Notes under the pieces: generated by a model
The model's database searches: none
What the model was told of the DNA's origin: nothing
What the model saw: only the letters and a program-made list of their open reading frames with translations
Position numbers and translations under genes: made by a program
NCBI RefSeq assembly: GCF_026248825.1
Contig: NZ_CP110973.1
Location: 1,426,001 to 1,490,000, forward strand
Length of the DNA stretch: 64,000 nt
Source: Larkinella insperata
Lineage (GTDB): Bacteria; Bacteroidota; Bacteroidia; Cytophagales; Spirosomataceae
Direction: 5' to 3'
Shown: piece after piece, positions 52,416 through 62,074 of the stretch
Position numbering within the stretch: the first letter of the stretch is position 1
Layout of the letters: every line of letters starts with the position of its first letter

Positions 52416-52805
52416 TTACAAGTTGTCCGTGCTTTTCAGCGCCCAATAAACCAGCACCGGCTGAAAAAACAGACGGGTAAACCGCTTTTGGTCAGTATCC
52501 AGACCAAAGGCGTCCCGCTTATCCACGTATTGAGACACGTTACCGGGGAAAATTGCCGTAAAAAAAGCAGCCGCCACTTTCCCAACCGTCTGCTGATATT
52601 TCTCAGGAGTCAGGACCAGGCTGCTGCCCAGGGCTATCTCCGCGATGCCTGAATAAACGACCGTATCGTCTTTGGGCAACGGTACCCAATCCGGAACCTG
52701 AGCCTGAAAATCTCTGCGGGCAAAGGTCAGGTGACTGATACCGGCAAAAATCAAACTTGAGCCAAGAAAAACACGGGCTATTCGTTTAGCAGTTTTTTCG
52801 TTCAT
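52416..52805 (-). CDS. DoxX-family membrane protein
   Basis: 129 residues with four hydrophobic segments (F-L-G-S-S-L-I-F-A-G near residue 13, V-Y-S-G-I-A-E-I-A-L-G-S near 51, A-A-A-F-F-T-A-I-F near 78, and a C-terminal one). G-I-S-H-L and G-I-A-E-I-A-L-G are DoxX-type motifs. Inner membrane; function unknown, but DoxX relatives accompany redox stress genes. It converges with paoC, with 46 bases between the stops. No promoter was identified upstream. Confidence 0.8.
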   Translation of the reverse strand: MNEKTAKRIARVFLGSSLIFAGISHLTFARRDFQAQVPDWVPLPKDDTVVYSGIAEIALGSSLVLTPEKYQQTVGKVAAAFFTAIFPGNVSQYVDKRDAFGLDTDQKRFTRLFFQPVLVYWALKSTDNL

Positions 52806-53114
52806 CGTTGTAGAACAATAGTGACATACTTAACATCAGAATACGGGTCATTTGTTACGATGTTTCCTTACTTTCTGGTATGCAATGGCAGAACGCGTGC
52901 GCAGCCAGACACTTTCAATAGATTTTCGGTTAAAAAACTCACATTTCCAAACCAAAGCAGTTGAAGGATTGAAGCGTAAAAAAGCCGTACAGGGTTACTC
53001 GTTGAACGCTGTTTCCTGGATCGGGAAGTTTTATCAGCCTTCACGCATTTTTACATCAAAAGCTAAAAACATTCAACAATCTGTTGCTTCGAGCAACCTA
53101 TTAATCAAACTAGT
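52806..53114. other. Intergenic region upstream of the alcohol dehydrogenase
   Basis: 309 bases between divergent DoxX and alcohol dehydrogenase genes. An 88-codon open frame from a TTG at 52852 overlaps the dehydrogenase start and has no recognisable features, so I do not call it. No clear TAnnTTTG is seen. Confidence 0.6.
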
Positions 53115-54158
53115 ATGATTGCAACGAAAGGTTATGCCGCCCAAACGAAAGATTCGGGCCTGGCGCCCTGGAATTTCGACCGACGCGAAGTTGGTGCACA
53201 CGATGTTCAGTTTGACATTATCTATTGCGGGGTTTGTCACTCGGACCTCCATCAGATCAAAGGCGAGTGGGGTGGAGAAATCTTTCCGATGGTGCCGGGG
53301 CACGAGATTGTGGGTCGGGTGATAGCCGTGGGTGACCAGGTGACCAAGTTCAAAGTCGGCGATCTGGCGGGTACCGGCTGCATGGTTGACTCCTGCCGCG
53401 TCTGCGAAAATTGCCAGCACGGTCTGGAGCAGTACTGCATCAACGGCAATTCGCTCACCTACAACGGCCTGGAGCAGGATCACAAAACTCCTACCTACGG
53501 TGGTTACTCCAACACGATTGTGGTCAACGAAGATTTTGTCCTGCACATCTCCGACAAGCTGGATTTGGCGGCCACCGCTCCCCTGCTTTGCGCCGGTATC
53601 ACGACGTATTCCCCCTTACGGCATTGGAAGGTAGGCAAAGGCCACAAACTGGCGGTTATGGGGCTGGGAGGTCTGGGACACATGGGCATAAAATTCGGCG
53701 TCGCGTTTGGCGCGGAGGTAACCGTTCTCAGCACATCGCCGAAAAAAGAGGAAGATGCCCGGAAGTTGGGCGCTCACAACTTCATTGTTACCAGTGATCC
53801 GGATCAGCTGAAATCCGTCACCGGGTATTTTGACTTTATTCTGGACACGGTTTCCGCCGAACACGACTACAATCAGTACCTGGCCCTGCTGAAAACCGAT
53901 GGCGTCCATATCTGCGTGGGAGCTCCGCCAACGCCCTCCGCCCTGATGGCTTTCAGCTTGATTCCCGGTCGGAAGAGCATTGCCGGTTCAAACATTGGCG
54001 GTATTGCCGAAACCCAGGAAATGCTGGATTTCTGCGCAGAAAACAACATTGTGTCCGATATCGAACTGATCGATATCAAAGACATTCAATCAGCTTACGA
54101 ACGGATGCTAAAAGGCGACGTGCGGTACCGGTTCGTCATTGACATGGCTACTTTATAA
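53115..54158 (+). CDS. Zinc-dependent alcohol dehydrogenase (YahK/cinnamyl alcohol dehydrogenase type)
   Basis: 347 residues. The catalytic zinc site is C-G-V-C-H-S-D near residue 39 with G-H-E near 62. The structural zinc site C-R-V-C-E-N-C plus a later Cys lies at about 96-110. The NAD(P) motif G-L-G-G-L-G-H-M-G is near residue 184. This arrangement matches YahK- and CAD-like enzymes that reduce aldehydes with NADPH. An aldo/keto reductase gene follows 61 bases later. Confidence 0.92.
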   Translation: MIATKGYAAQTKDSGLAPWNFDRREVGAHDVQFDIIYCGVCHSDLHQIKGEWGGEIFPMVPGHEIVGRVIAVGDQVTKFKVGDLAGTGCMVDSCRVCENCQHGLEQYCINGNSLTYNGLEQDHKTPTYGGYSNTIVVNEDFVLHISDKLDLAATAPLLCAGITTYSPLRHWKVGKGHKLAVMGLGGLGHMGIKFGVAFGAEVTVLSTSPKKEEDARKLGAHNFIVTSDPDQLKSVTGYFDFILDTVSAEHDYNQYLALLKTDGVHICVGAPPTPSALMAFSLIPGRKSIAGSNIGGIAETQEMLDFCAENNIVSDIELIDIKDIQSAYERMLKGDVRYRFVIDMATL

Positions 54159-54219
54159 CGAGTCGGGCAACAAACGGAGGAAAGGCCGATTAGTTATCTT
54201 CAAACCAAATTTTACGCGT

Positions 54220-55194
54220 ATGGATTACATCCGATTGGGTAATACCGGCATGATGGTTTCCCGCATCTGCCTGGGTACGATGACCTACGGCACGCCCACC
54301 GAGCGCTGGCCCTGGGCCCTGAATGAAGAACAAAGCCGTCCTTTTCTCCGGCAAGCCCTGGACCTGGGAATCAACTTTTTCGATACGGCCGACGTGTATT
54401 CGGCCGGTGCGAGCGAGGAGGTAGTTGGCCGGGCGCTCCGGGATTTCGCCCGCCGTGACGAGATCGTGCTGGCGACCAAAGTGTACAACCCGATGGGCCC
54501 CGGCCCCAACGACCGGGGCCTGTCCCGCAAGCACATCCTGAGCGCCATCGATGCCAGCCTAAAGCGCCTGGGTACGGATTATGTCGACCTCTACCAGATT
54601 CACCGCTGGGACGCCAACACCCCCATCGAAGAAACAATGGAAGCTCTGCACGACGTGGTAAAAGCGGGCAAAGCCCGGTACATTGGCGCATCGTCTATGT
54701 ATAGCTGGCAGTTTGCCAAAGCCCAATACACGGCCGATCGGCACGGCTGGACCCGATTTGTGTCGATGCAGCCCCACTACAACCTGGTCTACCGGGAAGA
54801 AGAACGGGAAATGTTGCCCTTTTGCGCCGACCAAAAAATTGCCGTCATTCCGTGGTCACCCTTGGCCCGGGGGCTGCTGACCGGTGGGCGCAGCAAAGAG
54901 CGGAACGAAACCGAACGGGCGCGGACCGACGCTTTTGGCCGATCGCTGTACAGCGAAGCGGACTTCAGCATCGCCGATCGGGTAACGGAAACTGCGCAGC
55001 AGCGGGGCATTCCCGCGGCTCAGGTTGCCCTGGCCTGGATGCTGAGCAAACCCGTCATTACCGCGCCCATCGTCGGCGCCAGCAAACCGGGCCATATCGA
55101 GGACGCCGTGGGAGCGTTATCGGTCCGGTTGTCGGAAGAGGAAATCCGTTACCTGGAAGAACTCTACCAGCCCCATCCGGTATCGGGTATGTAA
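54220..55194 (+). CDS. Aldo/keto reductase
   Basis: 324 residues from the ATG at 54220 (M-D-Y-I-R-L-G-N-T-G-M). The longer frame overlaps the previous gene. Barrel with the catalytic tetrad positions: D-T-A-D-V-Y-S near residue 51 (Asp, Tyr), A-T-K-V-Y near 87 (Lys), and Y-Q-I-H-R-W-D near 123 (His). G-A-S-K-P-G-H-I-E-D-A at the end binds NADPH. It should reduce aldehydes or ketones in the cytoplasm and sits after the alcohol dehydrogenase. The exact substrate is unknown. Confidence 0.92.
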   Translation: MDYIRLGNTGMMVSRICLGTMTYGTPTERWPWALNEEQSRPFLRQALDLGINFFDTADVYSAGASEEVVGRALRDFARRDEIVLATKVYNPMGPGPNDRGLSRKHILSAIDASLKRLGTDYVDLYQIHRWDANTPIEETMEALHDVVKAGKARYIGASSMYSWQFAKAQYTADRHGWTRFVSMQPHYNLVYREEEREMLPFCADQKIAVIPWSPLARGLLTGGRSKERNETERARTDAFGRSLYSEADFSIADRVTETAQQRGIPAAQVALAWMLSKPVITAPIVGASKPGHIEDAVGALSVRLSEEEIRYLEELYQPHPVSGM

Positions 55195-55254
55195 CCGTGA
55201 CAAAGCCTTTTTACAGAAACGGCACTAGCCGCGTGGCTGAATTTAGCGGGATAG

Positions 55255-55289
55255 TTGGCTTCTGACCCGGTACAGGTTGACTAAATTTG
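55255..55289 (+). promoter_or_regulatory. Promoter of the esterase gene
   Basis: TTG at 55255-55257 and TAAATTTG at 55282-55289, 24 bases apart. The esterase ATG is 66 bases downstream. Confidence 0.5.
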
Positions 55290-55354
55290 TCCGCCAGAAA
55301 AACGAATGTTTCGCTCCATTCTGCAATTTTGCTGAAGTCAAATGTCTGATCCAC

Positions 55355-56257
55355 ATGCCTAAAAACCTTCTACTCAGCCTAGCCCTTAGTTTTACATCCG
55401 TTCTGTGCCTGGCGCAGCAGGAAATTCCGTTGTATTCCGGACCAGTGCCGAACGCAAAGCCGTCGGACGTCAAAGAAGTCAAAAGGCCGGATCTGGTCGT
55501 GTCCAACGTGGTTCAGCCCACGCTATCGATCTTTCTGCCGCCGAAAGACAAAGCCACCGGAGCCGCTGTGATCATCTGCCCGGGCGGGGGCTACGGTGTT
55601 CTGGTGATGAAGCGCGAAGGGTACGATGTGGCCGAAGCGTTCACGAAAATGGGCGTGGCGGCTTTTGTTCTGAAATACCGATTACCCAACGAAAAAACGA
55701 TGGTTGATCCTTCCATTGGACCGTTGCAGGACGCGCAGCAGGCCCTGAAAACCGTTCGGCAGCGGGCAAAGGAATGGGGGGTCGATCCGGATCGAATTGG
55801 CATTATGGGCTTCTCGGCGGGCGGTCACCTGGCGGCCACGGCCGGAACCCATTTCAAAAAATCGGTTGTTGACAATTCCGAAGCCGTCAGCGTCCGGCCG
55901 GATTTTATGATTCTGATTTATCCAGTCATCAGTTTTCGGGACGGTATTGGCCACAGCGGGAGCCGCAAAAACCTGCTGGGCGCTTCCCCGAAACCGGAGC
56001 AGGTTACGCTGTTCTCCAACGAATTGCAGGTCGAAAGATCGACTCCGCCCGCTTTCCTCACCCATGCCAGTGACGATTCCGGCGTCCCGGTTAAAAATAG
56101 CCTGATTTTTTACGAAGCCCTTCAGCAACACGGCGTTCCGGCCGATCTGCACCTGTACACCAAAGGCGAACACGGTTTTCTGAAGACGCCGGCCTTTGAA
56201 GAGTGGTTTGGGCGAATCCGGCACTGGATGGATCAAAGTGGCTTGCTAACTCCCTGA
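55355..56257 (+). CDS. Secreted alpha/beta hydrolase (acetyl-xylan esterase-like)
   Basis: 300 residues from the ATG at 55355, which starts the signal peptide (M-P-K-N-L-L-L-S-L-A-L, cut after C-L-A-Q). Alpha/beta hydrolase with the oxyanion loop C-P-G-G-G-Y near residue 77, the nucleophile G-F-S-A-G-G near 152, and Asp and His in A-S-D-D-S and H-G-F at the C-terminus. This resembles the BD-FAE/Axe2 esterases that deacetylate plant polysaccharides. Substrate is inferred only. It has its own promoter candidate. Confidence 0.85.
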   Translation: MPKNLLLSLALSFTSVLCLAQQEIPLYSGPVPNAKPSDVKEVKRPDLVVSNVVQPTLSIFLPPKDKATGAAVIICPGGGYGVLVMKREGYDVAEAFTKMGVAAFVLKYRLPNEKTMVDPSIGPLQDAQQALKTVRQRAKEWGVDPDRIGIMGFSAGGHLAATAGTHFKKSVVDNSEAVSVRPDFMILIYPVISFRDGIGHSGSRKNLLGASPKPEQVTLFSNELQVERSTPPAFLTHASDDSGVPVKNSLIFYEALQQHGVPADLHLYTKGEHGFLKTPAFEEWFGRIRHWMDQSGLLTP

Positions 56258-56438
56258 ATTTCCAGCTCCTTCGCCGGTTGAGCCGTGATAAAATCTAAAA
56301 ACGCAGTAATCTTATTATCAGGAGTTACCGGAAGCTCTTTTTAGTACTGAATTTATATTTTTAGCAGTAAATTAGCGGATTATTTGTCTTGTTTACCGAG
56401 TACCTCCTGTTTATTTGCCCAAAGCCCTTAACCGCAGT

Positions 56439-58910
56439 ATGAAAAAAATCCTACTTCTGCTATTGCTGTGTCTTGCCTTTTACGCCCGGGCGCAAAACCC
56501 GGCCACGATGCCGCAACTGCCCGGTATCCAGGCCAACATCAAAGCCAGCCTAAAAGCCAAGATCAGCGGAACGGTTATGGACGCTGCGCAGAACAAACCC
56601 GTTGAATTTGCTACGGTCGCCCTTCTGAACCCCAAAACCGAAAAAATCATCGGCGGAACGACCACCAGCGAATCCGGCAAATTCACGATCAGCGGGGTTG
56701 ATGAAGGCACGTATCGGATCGTCATTAGTTTCATTGGCTTTGAAAATAAAACCATTAACAACGTCAACGTTGGCCCCGAGGGGGGTGAAGTCGCGCTGGG
56801 GATTGTGCAGATGCAAACCGACTCGCGCACCTTGAATGAGGTGGTGGTAACGGCCGAAAAACCGCTGGTCGAGGACAAGGACGACCGGATTGTGTACAAC
56901 GCCGATAAAGACGCCACCAACGCCGGGGGCTCGGCCATTGATGTCCTGAAAAAAGTGCCGCTGCTGACGGTCGATCCCGACGGAACCGTGACGCTGAAAG
57001 GCAGCAGCAGCATTAAGGTCCTGATTAACAACAAACCGTCGAGCATCATGGCCCGGAGCATCAGCGAAGCGCTGCAGATGATTCCGGCCGAACTGATCAA
57101 ATCGGTGGAAGTCGTAACGGCCCCCTCGGCCAAATACGACGCGGAAGGTACGGCGGGCGTGATCAACATCATCACGAAAAACCAGTTGCAGGGCCTGACG
57201 GGCGGCCTGAATGCATCCGTCGGCAGTCGGCGGGATAATCTGGGTGGCAATTTCAATTTTAAGCGGGATAAACTCAGCATTACGGGGTACGGGGGCGGCA
57301 ACGTCAACAACTATTACGGCGGCTCGGAGTCCGTACGCCAGAATCTGCTGGGCGATCAGGTAATCAGCACCATCGAGCAGATCAACACGTACAAGAACCG
57401 GGGCCGGTCGGGTTTTGGCTCGGTGAGCATTGACTATGATCTGGATACGCTGAACCGCATCGGCCTCGACGCCAGCTTTGGGGGCGACAACCGGAATACG
57501 AACTCAACGCGCGACACCCGGGTTACATCCGACGATCCGCAATATTTCCGGCGGTACAACCACTCCCAGAACCGCAACCGGAACATGGATCTTAATTTCA
57601 ACTATACCCGAGCTTTCAAACGCAGCAAAGAGCAGGAATACACCTTTCTGGCCCAGTATAACCGCAACAACAACCACAGCAACTACTCGCTCTACCAGAT
57701 GCCGCTGCCGGAAAGCGAGGTGATCGACTACCGCGAACGCAATAACAACGACAACCAGCAGAATGAATTTACGCTGCAAACCGACTTCACCTACCCGCTT
57801 TCGACCATTAAACGGCGGATTCTCGAAGTAGGAACGAAGGCCATTCTGCGCGATGTGGGCAGCGATTACCGCCTGGAAAACGCCCTTGACGGTTCGCTGA
57901 ACTTTCAGGACGATCCGCGCCGGGCCAACATGTTTGATTACCAGCAGTGGGTGTGGTCGTCGTACGCGTCGTTTCGGATGCGGACCCGCAACATGTGGGG
58001 CTTCAACCTGGGCGGGCGCCTGGAGATGACCAACATCACCGCCGACTTTGTGTCGACCAGCACGAAATTCAGCGACCGTTACCAGAACTTCCTACCTAAT
58101 GTGACCGTTTCCAAGCGGTTTGGCGAAGAACGGCGACTCAAACTGAACTACAGCCAGCGGATTCAGCGGCCGTCCATTTTCTTCCTGAACCCGTACGTCA
58201 ACTACGCCGATCCAAAAAACATTCAGTCGGGTAATCCCTACCTTGACCCCGAACTGGCCCATTCGGTCGAATTATCGTACAGCACATTTACCAAAAAAGG
58301 AACGACCGTGAACGCGATGGTGTTCGGGCGGCAAACCAACAACGCCATTGAGCGCATCACCACCGTTGATACAAGTGGCGTGTCGAGCAGTACCTACCGG
58401 AACATCGCCCAGAATGCAACCTACGGCATGAACCTGTTTGGATCGGCGCGCCCGGTGAAACAATGGACCATCAGCGGCTCGTTCGGACTCAACTACAACA
58501 TCCTGAACAGCACGGCTTTGCAGATTCACAACGAGAACTGGAGCTACCAGTTCAACATGAATACTTCGCTGCAACTGCCCAACAACTTCAGCGTTCAGGC
58601 CAACGGCTCCTACAACTCACGACGGATTCAGTTGCAGGGGCAGTCGTCGGGCTTTTATTACTACGCTTTCTCGGGCCGCAAGGAATTCAAAAAACAAAAA
58701 GTTACCCTTACTGCCAATTTTGAGAACCCCTTCCGTCGTTATAACACCATCGAGACGCTGCTTCGGACGCCCACGTTTATTTCGGATGGTTCCAATTACA
58801 ACGTCATTCGCAACATTCGGCTGTCGGTCAACTGGCGTTTCGGAAAAATGGATGCGGGCCAAAACCGCGAAAAGAAAAGAATCTCAAACGACGACGGCAA
58901 ACGGGGATGA
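56439..58910 (+). CDS. Outer-membrane beta-barrel receptor with carboxypeptidase-like domain (TonB type)
   Basis: 823 residues from the ATG at 56439, which begins a signal peptide (M-K-K-I-L-L-L-L-L-L-C-L, cut after Y-A-R-A-Q). A carboxypeptidase regulatory-like domain (about 45-130) is followed by a TonB plug (V-V-V-T-A-E-K-P-L-V near residue 137 and A-E-G-T-A-G-V-I-N-I-I-T near 243). A beta-barrel of the outer-membrane beta-barrel family ends near residue 810, with a short basic tail. No SusD gene is adjacent. Ligand unknown. Confidence 0.88.
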   Translation: MKKILLLLLLCLAFYARAQNPATMPQLPGIQANIKASLKAKISGTVMDAAQNKPVEFATVALLNPKTEKIIGGTTTSESGKFTISGVDEGTYRIVISFIGFENKTINNVNVGPEGGEVALGIVQMQTDSRTLNEVVVTAEKPLVEDKDDRIVYNADKDATNAGGSAIDVLKKVPLLTVDPDGTVTLKGSSSIKVLINNKPSSIMARSISEALQMIPAELIKSVEVVTAPSAKYDAEGTAGVINIITKNQLQGLTGGLNASVGSRRDNLGGNFNFKRDKLSITGYGGGNVNNYYGGSESVRQNLLGDQVISTIEQINTYKNRGRSGFGSVSIDYDLDTLNRIGLDASFGGDNRNTNSTRDTRVTSDDPQYFRRYNHSQNRNRNMDLNFNYTRAFKRSKEQEYTFLAQYNRNNNHSNYSLYQMPLPESEVIDYRERNNNDNQQNEFTLQTDFTYPLSTIKRRILEVGTKAILRDVGSDYRLENALDGSLNFQDDPRRANMFDYQQWVWSSYASFRMRTRNMWGFNLGGRLEMTNITADFVSTSTKFSDRYQNFLPNVTVSKRFGEERRLKLNYSQRIQRPSIFFLNPYVNYADPKNIQSGNPYLDPELAHSVELSYSTFTKKGTTVNAMVFGRQTNNAIERITTVDTSGVSSSTYRNIAQNATYGMNLFGSARPVKQWTISGSFGLNYNILNSTALQIHNENWSYQFNMNTSLQLPNNFSVQANGSYNSRRIQLQGQSSGFYYYAFSGRKEFKKQKVTLTANFENPFRRYNTIETLLRTPTFISDGSNYNVIRNIRLSVNWRFGKMDAGQNREKKRISNDDGKRG

Positions 58911-58994
58911 CGGCCTGACGGTCGGCTCACCGCGGCTTGTTTCTGTCAATAAAATACGTACCTTACTCAACGTTTTATTGTAATCTGTTCACTA

Positions 58995-60074
58995 ATGAGA
59001 GTGCTTCCGGCTATCCAAGACCCGACTTCCGTTGCTCAACCCTCCAACACTTTCGATCGCTTTTTGGCGCGTTTTATCCGTGATCCCCGCGATTTGCCGT
59101 TTGTTCATCTGACGTTGCGGATTACCCTCACATTGATACCGCTGGGTATTCTGCTGTTCATCCCGGCCATTTCCGGTTGGGTATGGTGGATGATAGCGGT
59201 GGCTTATCTGGTCACGTATTTTATTTACAAAGGTCCATTCGGACTGATGGGACACTGTGCGGCCCACCGTCCGTTGTTCAAACGGGAATACCGTCTGTTG
59301 AGTTACTACATGCCGACGGGTATGGCCCTGTTCTTCGGCATGACGCCGGAAACCTATGTGGGCCACCACATCGGAATGCACCACCCCGAAAACAACATGC
59401 CCGAAGACCTGAGCACCACCATGCCCTACCAGCGCGACAGTGTCAAAGGCTTTTTGCACTACCTGACCACTTTTTTATTTACAGGCGTTTTTACGCTGAT
59501 TGGTTACCTCCGGCGTAAAAACCGCCAGAAGATGGCGATTAAAGCCATGAGCGGTGAAATTTCCTTTGCGGTGATGTGCGGTCTGCTGCTCTGGCTGAAC
59601 GCTCCGGCAACGATTGTGGTGTTTTTGATTCCGTTTGTGTTTACGCGGATCATCAGCATGATCGGTAACTGGACGCAGCACGCCTTTGTCGACAGTACCG
59701 ACCCGGCCAATGCCTACAAAAACAGCATCACCTGCATCAACGTAAAATACAACCGCCTGTGCTGGAACGATGGCTACCACATCAGCCACCACTGCCGCCC
59801 GGCCATGCACTGGAGCGAGCACCCGCACTTTTTCATGAAAACCATCGATCAGTACGCGTCCAACAAGGCAATCATTTTCGACGGTCTCGACTTTGGCCAG
59901 GTCTTCTTTCTGCTCATGAAAAAGCGTTACGACCGGCTGGCCCAGCACGTGGTGAACGTCAACGGCACGTTTCAGAACGAGCAGGAAATCATTGAATTGA
60001 TGAAATACCGGCTGCAACCGATCCGCGAGTGGAGCGAAGCACCAGTCAAAAAGAAAAAAGCCGTTACCGTCTGA
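58995..60074 (+). CDS. Fatty acid desaturase
   Basis: 359 residues. The three histidine boxes of membrane desaturases are visible: H-C-A-A-H near residue 85 (H-x3-H), H-H-I-G-M-H-H near 117 (H-x2-3-H-H) and H-I-S-H-H near 259. Four or more membrane segments surround them. It introduces a double bond into a lipid or fatty acyl chain at the inner membrane with a di-iron centre, and needs an electron donor. The PaaE-like reductase at 24.7 kb is a candidate donor but is far away. It ends 4 bases before the next convergent gene's stop. Confidence 0.88.
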   Translation: MRVLPAIQDPTSVAQPSNTFDRFLARFIRDPRDLPFVHLTLRITLTLIPLGILLFIPAISGWVWWMIAVAYLVTYFIYKGPFGLMGHCAAHRPLFKREYRLLSYYMPTGMALFFGMTPETYVGHHIGMHHPENNMPEDLSTTMPYQRDSVKGFLHYLTTFLFTGVFTLIGYLRRKNRQKMAIKAMSGEISFAVMCGLLLWLNAPATIVVFLIPFVFTRIISMIGNWTQHAFVDSTDPANAYKNSITCINVKYNRLCWNDGYHISHHCRPAMHWSEHPHFFMKTIDQYASNKAIIFDGLDFGQVFFLLMKKRYDRLAQHVVNVNGTFQNEQEIIELMKYRLQPIREWSEAPVKKKKAVTV

Positions 60075-60078
60075 AAAG

Positions 60079-61206
60079 TTAGGGAGAAAGTTCGTAATCC
60101 AGCGGTAACAATTCAGCGATTTTCTCCCAACTCCAGTAACCTTCCACCAGAATTCCGAGCGGTTCGTAAAAATTGCCGTTGGCTTCAATGTCGACAAACG
60201 GATTCAGCATGTGAACAACGCTGGTCTGCGCACCACCCGCCCGGGGCGGAGGGCCAAACGGGCGTTGCATTCTCAGGTAGGCCAGATCTTCTTTTTCGTG
60301 CTGATACGTAACCTGAAACAAGCCGTCCATTTGCAGCCGGGTCTGGGTAGCCGTCGACACCTCCAGATTCAGCAGGCCGGCATAGCGCAGCGTATCCCGA
60401 ATCAGATAACGAACCGTTTGGGGCTTTGATCGAACGGTATCCGGCTTCTCCACGATTCGCTGCACCAAAAAACCGTCTTCGGCCAGCGAACGCCGATGCA
60501 GCGCCCGCATGAAATGCATGGTGGAACCCAGATAAGCTTTCCGGCGGTTGGCAAGCCAGCGATTTTGTTGCCGGGCGTTACGGGGTACCATCGCTTCCAG
60601 CACGGGGTAACCCAGGTAGGTAACGGCTTTTTGCCGGGAATCAAACACGAACGATTCGAGCTGGTACTTAAGCCGGTAGCCCAGGGCCTGGTTTTCGATC
60701 AGCAAGGGTTCGCGGGCACCGGCCGTCAGGCGCAGGTTTGCCCGGTCGTCGTCAAACCAGAGCACTTCCGGATTCAGCAAGCGGCACCGGGCCGCGTTGA
60801 CACTCTGCCCGATGAAATTCTTCCGAAAAAATGCCAGGTTTTGTTCCCAGTCCGGGTCGCGCCGGGCTTTTATCTTTACTTCCGCCAGTTGGTTCGCGGA
60901 AGGCGTAAGAAGGATGCGGTAATACTTCAGGCTGTCGGTATGAATCGGAATGACCAGCGTTTCAAAACCGACGTACGAAACCACCAAATCAAAGCGACCG
61001 GGAGGCAATTGGGTGATCCGGAATTTCCCGCTGTTATCGGTAACCGTTCCTTTGGTTGTGTTTGCCAGAAACACATTGGCCGAGGGCAGCGGCTCCCCGT
61101 TATCACCACTCACCACCACTCCCTGCAAGGAAGGCTGAGCCAGTAAGCCGTTTGTAATCAGGAGTAAATAGCCAGTCAGCCAGCGCACTATGATCTTTTT
61201 TACCAT
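60079..61206 (-). CDS. Secreted protein with carboxypeptidase-like regulatory domain
   Basis: 375 residues from the ATG at 61206; a signal peptide is present (V-K-K-I-I-V-R-W-L, cut after L-L-A-Q). Residues 25-105 form a carboxypeptidase regulatory-like beta-sandwich (L-P-S-A-N-V-F-L, G-R-F-D-L-V-V-S-Y-V-G-F). The remaining 270 residues are mixed alpha/beta with many aromatics and no plug or barrel, so it is not a TonB receptor. Similar proteins in Bacteroidota have no known function. Confidence 0.75.
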   Translation of the reverse strand: MVKKIIVRWLTGYLLLITNGLLAQPSLQGVVVSGDNGEPLPSANVFLANTTKGTVTDNSGKFRITQLPPGRFDLVVSYVGFETLVIPIHTDSLKYYRILLTPSANQLAEVKIKARRDPDWEQNLAFFRKNFIGQSVNAARCRLLNPEVLWFDDDRANLRLTAGAREPLLIENQALGYRLKYQLESFVFDSRQKAVTYLGYPVLEAMVPRNARQQNRWLANRRKAYLGSTMHFMRALHRRSLAEDGFLVQRIVEKPDTVRSKPQTVRYLIRDTLRYAGLLNLEVSTATQTRLQMDGLFQVTYQHEKEDLAYLRMQRPFGPPPRAGGAQTSVVHMLNPFVDIEANGNFYEPLGILVEGYWSWEKIAELLPLDYELSP

Positions 61207-61359
61207 CTTCCAATCCGTCCCGCCGTTTTCCAACCCCGTAGGTCACCTGGCTTCTGTCGCAGTTCGGCTGTCCAAATCCGGGACCGTCGCGTCGGGCAAC
61301 GGTCCCAAGATGGCAAAAATCAAAGTAAATAACTAATAGTTTAGTTGTAAAGTGTGATT

Positions 61360-61794
61360 TCAGGAGTGACTTACGCGCAACGAAGCCGCAGGGGCCGTCG
61401 CCCGGCTATTGGCCCATAGCAGCGCCACGGCGAGGGTGAATAACACGGATTCGGTGACAATCCATTGCCGCCCGAAATCGCCCAGCGCCCCCTCGGCAAA
61501 GATGGTGATGGCGCGCGACAGGGCGTAAAAGCCCCACAGAAGGCTCAGGAAAGCCAGCCCTTTGTTGACGTCTTTTACCATCAGATAGAGCAGACTGATG
61601 AAAATAGTCAGACCGACGCCCCCGTATACCCCCCGGATGGAGCTGAAAGCATCGGTATTGGTTAACTTCACGTGTACCAGGTCCATGACCGATTGCGGGT
61701 CGGAAAAGGCCATTACGCTAACCGATAAGAGGGCCAGTGCCGAAATTAAGATAAACCCCTGGGCGGCTCGTTTGAGAAATTGTTGTGTTTTCAT
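61360..61794 (-). CDS. DUF4345-like small membrane protein
   Basis: 144 residues, four membrane segments (I-L-I-S-A-L-A-L-L near 15, V-G-L-T-I-F-I-S-L-L-Y near 60, F-L-S-L-L-W-G-F-Y near 82, S-V-L-F-T-L-A-V-A-L-L near 115). The pattern and length match the DUF4345 family, whose role is unknown. It is divergent from the J-domain operon. Inner membrane. Confidence 0.7.
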   Translation of the reverse strand: MKTQQFLKRAAQGFILISALALLSVSVMAFSDPQSVMDLVHVKLTNTDAFSSIRGVYGGVGLTIFISLLYLMVKDVNKGLAFLSLLWGFYALSRAITIFAEGALGDFGRQWIVTESVLFTLAVALLWANSRATAPAASLRVSHS

Positions 61795-61924
61795 GTGCTT
61801 TGTCGTTGTTGTTGTTTACGAAGCAAAATTGCGGAGCTTATTGGCATTAAATGTTGGTGCTGACCAATATTTAAATTTGCAATCGGGTTACCACCGTAAT
61901 CAGAAGCCGCCTACTTTCGTAAAA

Positions 61925-62074
61925 TTGAAAGCCGAGGTCTTTGTTTACACGCTGATTCTTGTCCTCATCACCTTTCTGGCGCTGAAGTTTTCCTTAAACC
62001 GCATTAGCCCGGAGCGGTTATCATTCCAGGAGGAGAAGCCGCCTACTGACATTAATCTTTTGCAACTCCCATGA
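61925..62074 (+). CDS. Possible tiny membrane protein upstream of the J-domain gene
   Basis: An open frame ends with TGA at 62072-62074, overlapping the J-domain ATG by four bases (ATGA). Its last 49 residues include a membrane segment (F-V-Y-T-L-I-L-V-L-I-T-F-L-A-L) and a polar tail. No ATG fits; a TTG at 61925 is the best start, and upstream codons run antisense into the DUF4345 gene. The overlap is the main support. Uncertain. Confidence 0.35.
   Translation: MKAEVFVYTLILVLITFLALKFSLNRISPERLSFQEEKPPTDINLLQLP

Noticed and set aside
52852..53118. 88-codon open frame before the alcohol dehydrogenase
   Set aside because: TTG start, overlaps the dehydrogenase ATG, no recognisable motif; treated as non-coding.
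61598..61924. Upstream part of the frame ending at 62074
   Set aside because: This part is antisense to the DUF4345-like gene; only the last 49 codons were considered.
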